NCBI GenBank assembly: GCA_037833965.1
Contig: AP031353.1
Coordinates: 7,318,501 to 7,382,500, forward strand
Length of the DNA stretch: 64,000 bases
Source: Marchantia polymorpha subsp. ruderalis
Lineage: Eukaryota; Streptophyta; Marchantiopsida; Marchantiales; Marchantiaceae
Direction: 5' to 3'
This document shows, piece after piece, positions 46,301 to 57,806 of this stretch (its first letter is position 1; each line of letters starts with the position of its first letter). The translations under genes were made by a program, and so were the position numbers. Below the pieces are notes generated by a model. That model was not told the origin of the DNA. It searched no databases and was given only the letters and a program-made list of their open reading frames with translations.

Positions 46301-49300
46301 CCTTAGGTTCAAAGGGTCGGTCGAATTAGGGAGCAGAGCGGTACTGAATTGCGAGCAGAGGCAGCACAGTTGTTCTAGTTGCCTTTAATGATCCCTGCCG
46401 TTATTCCCCAAATCTGAGAAACTTTCTCACTTTATACTTTGTGCAATGCAATTCATACGGATTCCTCGAAGGCACGGCGGTGAAGATAATTCTGAGACTG
46501 GCGTCCAAGGACTCCAAGCCAATCACAGGCTCGAGTCCTTACAGATTCCGCACGAGGGCAGAAGCAAAGAACACGCTCTGTGTCTGGTTAGCAACGCGAG
46601 AGGAAGAGGAAGAGGAAGAGGGAGAGGTTGAGGAGAAGCAGAAGCGGAAAGAAGACTTGGGGAAGACCGGTCATACATTGACTTCGGGAGTTCCAATTCC
46701 GTTGAGACGAAGACTCGGGACGTCAGACGCGAAGAACCCCAAGGCAGCACCACCTCGGAGCTGAAGTTTCTGACCGAGTTCATCATTGGAGGTCCTACGG
46801 CCGGAGAGTCACAGCGGTGGCCATCCTGCAGCGTCAGAGTTCTGGTTACAGGACATGATTGGCGTGCTTTCTCGACCCTATAGATTACAGAGCCTGAGGG
46901 GAAGAATGAGTCTCCCACTCCTTTGGTTCCGTCCTTTGGTCCGATTTTGTGAACAAGATATGACTAGCCTTTCTCAAGGTGTGAATATTTTAGCTTACGG
47001 ACATGATCACGAGAGCGTGCTTGACACTTCTCCCCTTGCTAGATTTGCTTTCTCACGGATCTCTCGAGACTAACAAATTTTATTGGGCTTATATTTTATC
47101 GGGTCAGCTCCGGGTCTGATGTACACTACATCCTGAAGACATTTGTGATAATTTCACTCCCTTCATTTTTTCCGAACGCTGAGGACAGATTCATTCCCTG
47201 CGTATGGCGTTAGACTTTTACGCCCTAGCAGCTAAATCTGCCAAAACTTGTGGGATCGGAGTACTCTCGGTGAAGTTGACCGTCAATTTGTCAATATTAT
47301 GGACGTACCCGCTCAGCTGAACTTGAAATCACCCACTAACTCTCCAGGAGATCGTTCGCCCTCCTGTCCATTGTCCGATCGTCGATTCCAATACAGCTTC
47401 AGTATGATACAGGAACTATCTTCTTCTCAGCCATCTCATTCCAGACTGAGAGCTTCATTCCCAACTCACAAGCAATTGAGTTTTTAACTAAAAGTGGGGT
47501 GCATGACGAGCGCGGTATTCTCTCCAGAACTTATCCGATGCAAGAGAAGCAGGTAGAAAAGATACGGTCCATCATGGACACGGCGACGATTTATCGTCAC
47601 ACCCGCTTGCACTCCGGCAGGACTCAGCTAACCCATGCTCTTTAGTATTAGGGAAATGATCTCGACACAGGCTGGAGTCGGGGACTGGCAGTCGAACTAT
47701 CATGTGAATTGCAAAATGGCGGTCCACATGTCAGTGTATGTAGCTGGGTCGGGAGAGGCCAGGCAATGGGTGAGTGGTGAGAGTTTCTAAATCCAGCAGG
47801 GAGTTTTCCTGACTCCGAGGGATCCAGATGTCCCGAGCATGATTCACAATTATAGGTTTCTCTCAGGATTCTCCCCGCCTTGAATAGATTTTCCAAATTT
47901 TAAATGCCGAAGATTGTTCAATTATGAATTCATCAGTTGAGAAACGTGGTTCGGCGTTCGAAATGCCTCAAGATTTCTACTGCCGGAAGGTAGAAGTTTA
48001 TTCGGAAAAGTTTTTGAAAATAATGAAACTGATCTCATTCCAGATCTCAATTTCCAGAATCAATGGAACAGACTCGTGTTGTGGAAAGTCATCTATTTGC
48101 AGCTCCAGTGCTCCACCTCCTCGATGGGCAGCCGAGGAATTTAAGAAGGATAATTGAAGCAATTGGGTCCGAAGAGAGTCACAGGCGCACGCTTCAAGTT
48201 TGACTGCAAAATTTGACTAACTGAACCCCCTGGTTTCACTCTCTCCTACCGGTATCAACAGAGCATATCCTGCTGCTCTGGTCTCTCGATCCACATTGAC
48301 AGTGTACGGGCCCAAAGTACAGTTCATATAAAAAATTCTCTGTGCCCCCGTTGAAAAATCTATCGCTCTATCCATTATGTAGCCTGGTGAGACCCACCCC
48401 ATCTCGAAGACCCCACCAGGAGATGGAGAGAAGTTTTCCTGGTTGGCTTCCTGCCCCTTCTAGAACTCGAAAAGATTCCATTGCACCAGAGATGCAATCG
48501 AACGGGGAGAGAGTAGTTGATTTGGCCATGAAAGGGCCAGTAAACTGGCTGGCAGGGCAGTAGATCGCTAGACGGACTGCCTCCATCACCGATTTAGCTC
48601 TAGAGCCAAACACCATCACGTTGTAAATATCTGAGAACCGGAGCCCCAGCCATGGATTTCTCTTAACCAGGTAGAAATTCAGGTGTCAGCGCATTCTCCG
48701 GCTCCCTTAGCCCCACCTTCCCAAACATACGTCAAGGTTCAAGCCAAGGGCTGCCCTGAAAGAATTCCGACAGAAACCATGGAATATGAGGTAATCAGGC
48801 TAAGCACTGCTTCTGGAGAAGACTCTTTGCTTCGTGCGAAGCTGACAGTGAATATAAAATCTGCAAAAAAATGCGAACTCAGCCTGTTTCGTTTGTAAGG
48901 TCCGAGCTTAGCCCGAGCTTGTGGCTCGGAGTGGATCCCAAGTCTGTCCTACGCCAGGTGAGCCCGCGAACAGTCCTTACCGTGGGGCACATCTGCATGC
49001 TGCTGGCTTCGAATGCGGTGGCGATATCTGCTCTACAGTCTGTGAAAAGTTCAACAGCTAACTGACAGTTATCTACTCAGACCGGAGTCGGCTCCAGCCT
49101 CTCTCCCATCGTGGTAAGATTGAGCTCATGGACTCCAGTGGAGGGGCTCCCCTGCCTCGTCTTTTCGAGCACCTTTCTGCATTTCTCCCGTGGCCTGGGT
49201 ATTATAATGTTGCCGCCCGGGTCCGGCCTTCGATTTCACGGGCCCGTCTGCAGAGCAGACTTTTGGACTCGCAGCTTCAGCAGAAGATGGCCGGGAGTCT

Positions 49301-50865
49301 GACTGTCGGCCGCCCTCGCCTCTCACACCCTCACGAGTACAACGTTGGGGCGAACCGGGAGAGCCCTGCTGCCGTAGGAGGACAACGTCGCCAGGCTATG
49401 GCCACGGTGCCACACTGGCTAGATCTGATTCGCAGCCCCGCCACGTTGCCGCCCTGTGTGCTGTGGATATTTTGACCGGTCGCACTTAATTTCACCATTT
49501 GCGTGTCCGAATCTTACAGAAACTTAATTTGGCCCGCCCTTCTCCCCCGCTCATGCCATTTACCATTATTTGGGGCAAAATATCGTTCCATTTCCTCTGC
49601 AGTCCCAGCCGGTCCTTGGCCACGTTCATGTTCAGCAAGGAGACCAACTTTCTCCTGCTGTAGGATTGGAGCAGGCTGTTCCGTGAGCCCCAAGCCCGAG
49701 GCAGATATTATAGATTATGGTGCTCGGTTCCCGTTCATGTTCTCTGCTAATTGTATTTGTGAAATGCATGAGGGCGAGCATGGCCCATTCTTCAGCTGTG
49801 GTGGAGAGTGGATCCTTGGAGCTCGGGAGAATGAGAACAGGATGCACTTTTCATGAGCATGACTGAGATTCATGGTGAACCATGGAGAGTTGCTTTTGGC
49901 CGCCTGCGAATGAGTGTTCGAAATTACCACTACCTTCTCTTTCATTGTCACAGAGGTCAAACGGAGGACTTGGGGCGGGGGAGTGGTGCATAACTTGTCC
50001 AATGCAACAGAGTTGTCTGCGTAGGACATCTTCGGTCTGGACTTGTTGGAACTGGAGAGAATAATCCCTGCAACAAGGAAATCAGAGAGTGAATTCCTTG
50101 AGTGCTTGTGTTCGCGTTTTGTTTGACATTGATCTGATGAAGACCTTTCTCCATCGTTAAGGCTACAAATCCGCCCAATAGTAGGACGGTGACTGGGTTT
50201 TGATCGGTAACTCTCTGAAACTACATCCGCTTCCAGATCTCTTGCATTGAGGCTGTAAATCTGCCAAGTTTCGCGGCCGGGAGTAGAAGGATCAGATCAG
50301 GGACCTTCAAAAACCGATCTAAAGGTTGAAGGTTGAATCCCACTCTATCAGATTTGACGTAGCAGCCGTACTGTATGTACAAACTCATGCACGGGATCGG
50401 AAGAATCTCTTCTTACCACGAAACCGGTCGAAACAGCACTTTCCACTCTGCGAATGACATTGAGCTCAAGCTGACCGCCGTAGGACTTCCCCGAGGCAGG
50501 TTTGGTGACTCCATAGCTTTCTCGAGGTGAGGCCCACGCACAACAACTAGACTTGCCACTTGAAGCTCTTCGATGGCATGCCTCTGTGTTACTCTTCCTC
50601 TGCGTAACAATTCCTTGGCTAAATTGGGAAATATTTGAACTCGCTCTATTAGAGCACGACACATGGGTCCTTCGCATCCTCAGCAGCCGAGGTGCCTAAG
50701 ATGAGCATAAAACGTGCTGCTGTGCAATAGACTTGTTTTGAAAGTAAGAGAGGGACTTTTGCACATCATCTATTGGAATGCCGTTCTCATATATGATCAC
50801 CCAGATATATGAAAAGGTCGTGCATGCTCAGGCATCGGATCAGATTTTGCCAAGACTTTCAGAGT
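43301..50865. other. Mixed-composition stretch without a defensible gene
   Basis: The first 1.3 kb is the likely promoter and leader of the F-box gene (CT-rich patches near 44.3-44.6 kb). GC-rich islets such as GGGCCCGGGTCTGGG near 44780 and GCCGGGCCC near 44811 stand out. Many frames of 60-117 codons occur on both strands, but none shows a family motif. An 83-codon minus frame at 50413-50664 (LIERVQIFPNLAKELL) is helix-like and could be an exon, but has no splice partner I can defend. Confidence 0.35.
46600..46655. repeat. GA-rich purine tract
   Basis: Repeated GGAAGA/GGAGAA units, almost pure purine on the plus strand. It generates the Glu-rich and Arg/Gly-rich frames seen there, which are not genes. 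Confidence 0.8.
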
Positions 50866-51480
50866 TTAGAGAGGTGATTGGGCCGTTTTGAAGATTGTCT
50901 GCTGTGTCTGCATTCTTGGATGTCTATCACAAAGCGTCGAGTACCCTTCCCTTGCTAGTTTGAAAAAGTCGACGACATCGATTTCTCCAGTGTGTGATCC
51001 CACCAAGTTTTTCGCCCCATCAAGAATAATGGAGCTTTCAGTTGATGCTATGAAATGAAATGCCTTCAAAAGCGGCAAGCCATGATGAGGATTCTCTTCC
51101 GGGTTCAGGTTTTGAACTATAACTGCATGTTCCATTTTTGGCCACAGCAACTTTTGCATTAGTCGAAAGGGTTCAACATACCTGGAAAGAAAAAGAATTA
51201 CGTGGAAACTCGTCAGCAACTTCTGCGATTTCACAATGTTATTTCCGGGGAGTTTTGCATGTTCTAACACACTCCAAGGCAAAAGTTGAAAGAATAAATT
51301 GAAGCTTGCGGTAGAGAGCATCACCGACCCTTTGGATATAGATACGAAGCACACCCAAGCACATACCTTCATGCTCACTTAGCATAATCCGGTCTGGTGT
51401 GGACAGCTTGATTGATAGGTTCTCCACATCGTCGATTTCCTATAGACACGATTATACCCGGAGGCAGCTTAATATAGTCT
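50866..51480 (-). CDS. Possible 3' end of a spliced gene of unknown function
   Basis: A minus-strand frame ending at 50866 begins right after a strong acceptor (TTTCTTTCCAG|G at 51181). Upstream, a frame rich in ordinary residues (KLPPGIIVSIGNRRCGEPIN, then HTRPDYA) ends in a GTGAGC donor at 51379/51378. Splicing out the 197-bp intron keeps the frame, giving DYAKYVEPFRLMQKLLWPK across the junction, and continues to ILDGAKNLVGSHTGEIDVVD and the stop. The 5' limit of the upper exon is uncertain; an in-frame stop lies just above about 51480, so a further acceptor is needed. No family was recognised. It may be a real last exon pair, a gene remnant or chance. Confidence 0.35.
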
Positions 51481-53686
51481 GCTTCACTGTCTCGTGCTTC
51501 GTCACAGTATCAATGTATTTAATCATATCTTTGCGTTTCTAATGGAGGAATACCATGCATCTCATCCATCATTTGTCAAGCTGTCTGTCTCTCAACTGCC
51601 TTTCTGGTATATCATTATCACAATAGAGGCATATATCTCTTACTTTCATCGAATTTGGTCCTTGCAAGTTTCAATTGATGTATTACTTTCAAACGAGTGT
51701 AGATGTTTAACTTTTACAAGTACGTTTTTACCTAAATGCCAGGATATCACACCAACAAAACATCGTGTTTTGTTGATTTTGTCCAGACAATTCTTGCTAA
51801 GTTTAAACATCGAGAAGGATCTGTCAACGTCTAAATAATATATGTCTAGCTAGAAGATTTAGGTATTTCATTTTGTATTGATTTTCCTCTAAATTAGATT
51901 ATTTTCATAAAAAATATCTAATTGGTTTTAGTTGTCAATCATTTTCTTAACATGCGAGAAAGGGGGAAGTTCAAAAACTTACTTCAATGTAATTGGCAGT
52001 CGGATTTTCATACAGAAATGGCGTCATGTTATAAGAGAAGGATCGGTGGCACTGTACGACCTGTCAATAACGAAGTGGTTGATGAGTTCAGAAAGTCCCT
52101 GACCAGCAAGATCTAGCATGACTCATGGTGCAAGGTCAGTAGGTCTGTTAGTTCTCGTCATTGGTTAATTACGACTTTTGGATTAAGCTCCCATCTCATT
52201 CTCAGACTAACTATTGACGCATGGTCTATTGAACCCAACCAAATCCAGGATGACAATATACCAAACCCTTATCCACAATCTTTCAAACCCAACAAGGACT
52301 TCGTTTATTTGGCTAGGGAATGATTCGAAAACGATGTCAATTCTTAGAGCAAGTTAGTCAAACCATTATTCGTGCATATCGTTTGAGAAGAAGCCTGTGT
52401 GCAACAAGGCAAAGGTTTTGACATCGTCAAGAATTTCTCCTCAATGGGCTGATAGATGATCAGGTGACAACATAATTCTCCTCCGACGATCAAGGGGTTC
52501 TTCACATATTCATTTCTCTTAGCTCATTGATTTAGTCCAGCGGGAGGACTTGAAAAAACTTAAAGCAATACACCGAATCCAGTTCCATGACACAAATTTG
52601 TGACGTCCCCTCAAGCACAGGGAAAGACGCTGAACACAGTATACATTGAGAATTTTCACAAGAACCCCATTCCTTGTGAACTTTACAACAGGGATGCCGA
52701 TTACTCTTATCCACAAGTGGGGCTCACAGAATATTTTGATGAAGCTAATTGACCAAGTCTGACGATCATCATAATCTCCAGCTTCGCTTTTGTGTCACAA
52801 AAATTGTCTCGTGTTGAAAATACTGCAGATTCAGAACGAGATTCCTGAGTTTTGTCCTTTTTTGTGTTTGATTACTCATGTTTCAGCGGGGCAGGAACGG
52901 TCGTAGCTGCCAGGCTGAACTCGACAATGGCCAAGGATATGGAAAATTATTATTCATATTATTTGGTCCTTGTTATTCAAACCTCTGGAATGTGTATTCG
53001 TACTCCAGAACCCACTGAGAAGCATAAACGTGGGTATCAAAACAAGTGGGGTCTTGCTGGGGGATCATTACTTATCTGCTAGAATGTATGGGAGAGAATT
53101 TTGGGAGTTACAGGAATATGTGCTCCCCTTGCTCATCAAGTCATTAGTTCCCTTAATCCCCTTTGTCTTTCAAACCCTGTATTCAGAAAATATGGTGTTT
53201 TCAACGATCGAATGAATATTCCGGTTCATTCATCTGTAGGAAGCGACGGCTTGAGTTGAAACCATGTTGTGGGCTAAGACTTTTCTTGCATCAAGAGCAT
53301 GTTTTGGCAGGAAACCGATTGTTACTCCAGGGTGATCACAATATCATCATGAATAAATATTCCGCTCTAGGGATATGGAAGACATAATCATATTTTTCTT
53401 TCAACAGTTTCCCAGTCTGATATATATTTCAATAATACTGAGATATCATAATTCATATCACTTTTTCTCGCTTTACAAGGTAACAAAAAGTCATAAAACT
53501 ATTAAAATAATTACTGGATGCGAACACGATATCATTATTATAATAGAGAATCTGTTTCAAAAGAACGGAAATTGATACCTACACTTGAAATCTATCTATC
53601 TAAACAACTATTACGAGTTATTTCAGTGCTTTAATCTAGATCATTTTTCTTAACTTTACTGTGGTCAGTTCACGTATGGATTGTGC

Positions 53687-53710
53687 TTTAGGGTCTAACC
53701 CTAACCCTTA
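53687..53710. repeat. Telomere-type motif patch, inverted
   Basis: TTTAGGG is followed at once by TAACCCTAACCCTTA, that is, one plant telomere unit facing nearly two in the other orientation. It is too short to be an array; it may be a telo-box pair or a trace of end repair. Confidence 0.6.
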
Positions 53711-54376
53711 CATAATAATGTAATGAAATTAATGTTCAAATTAGAACTAAATTCTCAAAGTGATTCTCAATTCTAGATGATCAATTATGTAGTAATTGGT
53801 TACAGTTTATTTATACATTAATAATCAATTTGAATAATAATTTATATCCAAGCACGATTAATGATTGATATTAGCAAATGTGAGTCAAATGTTGTTTGCT
53901 TATTTTGTTTTTATCAAAGCAAAAGTAACTCAAGCAAGTTACATAGCAATTACACCCTCACTATTATCATCATTATTTACTTTATTGACCACCAATGAAG
54001 CCATACAAATTGATTGTCTTTAATGTATGATGGTTATCATATTCTACGGCATTATTGCTTTTATAATTTGAATCATATCAATGACGTAATTCAAAACATA
54101 TGTGATTTTTATCATTTTAACCTTTGGAGTAAACTCTTTTATCAATATTGTAGATTGATGGTTGGCAATGTAATTTTCTACATCTAATTTATCTAAAAAA
54201 TTCAGCTAGCTTGTTGATTAATGAAAACTAATCTAACTTAACAAACATTCTATATGTTATTAATCATCACATAGCTCTTTGCCTGATGATTTTATTCAAT
54301 GACACAAGCCGCAAGTTTAAATTATTAGATTTTATGTGCGTCATTTAGTTGTAAATTTCTATTATGCCTTGATGAT

Positions 54377-54405
54377 AAAAGAACCCACATTATGTGGGTT
54401 CTTTT
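54377..54405. repeat. Perfect 13-bp-arm hairpin with T-tail, terminator-like
   Basis: AAAAGAACCCACA and TGTGGGTTCTTTT are exact reverse complements with only TTA between. The GC core flanked by A and T runs looks like a bidirectional intrinsic terminator, yet it sits in a nuclear AT-rich desert with no gene beside it. Confidence 0.8.
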
Positions 54406-56457
54406 GTCACTCTTCTAACAGGTAGCTGTTTGAAATCTGGAGGAAATAAGAAATAAGTCAAAACAAGAAAAAGAAGGAATTTATAATAAAAATATATAAA
54501 TAAGGAATAGTCAAGCCCTGGTAACATGCAACTGTATGTTTGTCACTCTTATTGGTTCTTTGAGGCAAAGATTTATTGGCAAGTATAATAAGTAAATAAG
54601 TGACTTCGAGATTTGATTGGAATTGCCAAAAAAAAATTGCGATAAAAAGTTCATATCATATTTTGCATCATGAGCTTTTCAGGTTTGGAAAAACATCACT
54701 CATTTATTTATTTATCTGAACTACATCAACATATTTCAGTTAAAGAAATTGATCCAAAAAAGGAAATATAGAAGAAAAGATTATGACAGATGCACGGGTT
54801 TCATCAATTTTTATCATGATCATAAACGTGACATTACGCAATATATAGCTTACTTTTTATATTCCAAAATTTTTTAATTTATGTACGTACTATTCTTTTA
54901 ACTCAATTTATATCATTATCACGTAGTATTTGAATTCGAATTTATAGTAGTAATTTTTGTTTCAACTTCATCACATGAAAATAATAATAGATAAATAATA
55001 AAATCTTTCTGTCTTACTTATATTGATTGATCAAAGGTTTTGAAATTTCATCTTCAAATAAAATATGTTTTTAAATCATATTTTAGCTAAATAATTTTTA
55101 CCAATTTGAGTTATTTAACCTTTATTTGAAATAACATATATAATAACATCTAGAATTGAGAATCAAAAACTAAATTTGTAGCAGGTTAGTCTTATTCCAT
55201 ATATATTATTTTTGATACATCTATTTATTGAATTTTTAATTTATTTGCAAAACAAAGATTCTAGAATATTTAAATTCTACAATGGCATTATATCAGCACA
55301 ACGTTATATGATGTAAGCTTTTAAATCTTTCAATTAAATGAAAGAGGTGTTTACATATCAATTTCTATATTAAATCAGTAAGATTATATCAAGCTCAAAT
55401 AAGGTGGATATAAAACTCAACATGATAGTTTCCAATAAATTCTATTCTACATAACAAAAAATTACAGGAAAAAAATCTTATTGCAAAAATATTTTTAAAA
55501 ATATTTAAAAATAAATTTATCAATTAAGTTATTATTTTTCACGGATGTTAGCATGACATAATAGATGCTGGATTTCGTCAAAGGTTGTTTCATAATGGGA
55601 TCAATACTTTTTATATATTTATTAATTTTTGATAAATTATACCACAAAATCATCAAAAAAATTGTAAGTGATTTTCAATAATTATTATAGAAACTCATAA
55701 ATTCTAAGCTTCTTATATAAAAATTTATTGATTTCATTTAATAATAAAAATAAAAAAAATTAAACGTCATCATGATTTTCACGTGTTGTTATTTCAAAAT
55801 AAATAATAGCTCATTCATTGCATGACATAAAAATATACAAAACCTTTTGACACAAAAGTTGTAAGATTTTCTCAATCATTGTTATTATTAAATTTAAAAA
55901 ATTTCTATGTATGTATATATATATTATTTATTTTAAAATAATTCAAAATTTGTAATTACAAAGATTTATTGAAAAATTATTTCCGAACATAAGTAACATT
56001 GATAGTATTAAAATTTTGAAGGTGAATGGAACTTTCATTCTATTCTTTACTCAAGTAATGAAAAATTCAACTCCAGCTTGGCAATTAAAATAAATGAATT
56101 AAGTATGAAATGTGAAAACAAACATAGTGTTGCCACAAAAGTCAATTAAATTTCTAATTTCACATAATTATCATGTTTTTTAAAAAAAATTGAAAATTTC
56201 TAATTAATCAAATCATTCAATAAATGAACTTTTCTTCATTCAAATTGTAGACGTAAAACCTGATACTGAAGCCAATCCATCAACATGAGACACATAATAT
56301 AACGTGGCTCACCCTCAAAGGCTACGTCCACGGGAAAAAGTAGCATTATAGTATAATGTGCGAACTGACTCGTAATACACAAACCGTGAGTATATATGCC
56401 CAACAGTCTCAACTATAAATACCCAGACATGAAAGTTACTCATTAATCAGAATTAAC

Positions 56458-57209
56458 CTCAACAATCTCTCCTTAACTCATGTCAAAAAATTTCAGTCAT
56501 CTCTCTAACCTATATTATTACTCTCATATCACGATAAAGTAATAATATACAGAGTCAACTCAATAATCTCACCTTAACTCATGTCAAAGAATTTCAGTCA
56601 ACTCTCCAAACTATATTATTATTCTCATACCACGATAAAGTAATAATATACAGAGTCAACTCAACAATCTCACCTTAACTCATGTCAAAGAATTTCAGTC
56701 ATCTCTCTAATCTATATTGTTACTCTCATACCACGATAAAGTAATAATATACAGAGGTAACTCAACAATCTCACTTTAACTCATGTCAAGGAATTTCAGT
56801 CATCTCTCTAACCTATATTATCACTCTCATATCACGATAAAGTAATAATATACAGAGTTAACTCAACAATCTCACATTAACTCATGTCAAAAAATTTCAG
56901 TCACATCTCTAACCTATATTGTTACTCTCATATTACGATAAAGTAATAATATACAGAGGTAACTCAACAATCTCACATTAATTCATGTCAAGGAATTTCA
57001 GCCAACTCTCTAAACTATATTATTACTCTCATACCACGATAGAGTAATAATATACAGAGGTAACTCAACAATCTCACCTTAACTCATGTCAAGGAATTTT
57101 AGTCACCTCTCTAACCTATATTGTTACTCTCATACCACGATAGAGTAATAATATATAGAGGTAACTCAACAATCTCACCTTAACTCATGTCAAGGAATTT
57201 CAGTCATGT
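56458..57209 (+). repeat. 101-bp tandem repeat array, about 7.4 units
   Basis: The phrase CTCAACAATCTCACC starts units at 56458, 56559, 56660, 56761, 56862, 56963, 57064 and 57165, an exact 101-bp period; the eighth unit stops after about 45 bp. Each unit holds a 12-bp inverted repeat (TATATTATTACT ... AGTAATAATATA) around a 15-bp loop. The right arm is identical in all seven full units while the left arm varies. There is no open frame across the array and no match to a known satellite that I can name. A TATAAATA box lies about 40 bp before the first unit. Confidence 0.95.
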
Positions 57210-57542
57210 GAGTGAGAATCAGCCCGGAGGTTGCAGACCCACCTCAACCAAAATTTCTCACTACGAGCGATCAAAATATTTGCACGTAGAAATTTCCCTC
57301 GCTCCGTCTGAGTCCCTAGCAACACACAGTCCAACGCCTAACCACCCAAGACTCCAAAATATTTCACAAATCCTTGGCGATTGAAGTACTTATGAATACA
57401 AAGAAATTGGTGGAACTTATCGTAAAAGACCGAGGAATTTTGAATGATGTGCAGCCTTGTCTCATACTCTTTTGGATCAAATTTTCACTTTCAATATGAT
57501 GCACTTTTCCCCTTGTCTGTCATCTAGTTCTGGTCTCTTTGT

Positions 57543-57806
57543 CTACTTTGGCGGGGCCTTTTCCTTGAAGAGTACGGGTTCATAATGCTTCAGCATATAT
57601 TCAAAATTCAGCAACAAGAAGTTCTCTGGCCACTCGCCCGAGGGGAGCACATCGGCGTTGTTCTTGGAGTTGATCTTGAACTCATCTTCGGCAGCTTTGA
57701 CATGGAACGGGCTGCGCCTTGCTGAACGATGATCTTGGACTTGCTGGCTCGGGCTACGCCACCACGGTTTCTCGAACCGAGAAACCTCGCGGAACTCATT
57801 CGTCAT
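57543..57806 (-). pseudogene. Small conserved-looking gene, apparently frameshifted
   Basis: An ATG frame of 87 codons (57806 to 57543) looks protein-like only in its second part (SPFHVKAAEDEFKINSKN, then SGEWPENFLLLNFEYMLKHY). Over the first 90 bp another frame, starting at an ATG at 57799, is the protein-like one (SARFLGSRNRGGVARASKSK, then IIVQQ), a basic stretch resembling an organelle transit start. The switch near 57715-57725 suggests a one-base indel in a former single-exon gene of about 85 codons; alternatively the 87-codon frame is used as it stands. The family was not identified with certainty. GC content is higher than in the flanks, and no poly(A) tract was seen. Confidence 0.45.

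Larger units (their letters stand above)
51481..56457. other. Gene-poor stretch, very AT-rich after 53.4 kb
   Basis: 51.5-53.4 kb has mixed composition and short frames without motifs. 53.4-56.3 kb is dominated by A and T runs. Near 56300-56345 ACGTGGCTCACCCTCAAAG and GGCTACGTCCACGGG resemble a motif common in plant LTRs, and TATAAATA follows at 56414, just before the 101-bp array; together these suggest LTR-derived promoter sequence (inference). Confidence 0.4.

Noticed and set aside
54377-54405. Rho-independent terminator
   Set aside because: The shape fits, but there is no bacterial-type gene nearby and the context is nuclear, so it is listed as a hairpin repeat only.
56458-57209. CRISPR-like appearance of regularly spaced repeats
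   Set aside because: The whole 101-bp unit repeats, with no unique spacers, and the surroundings are nuclear plant DNA.
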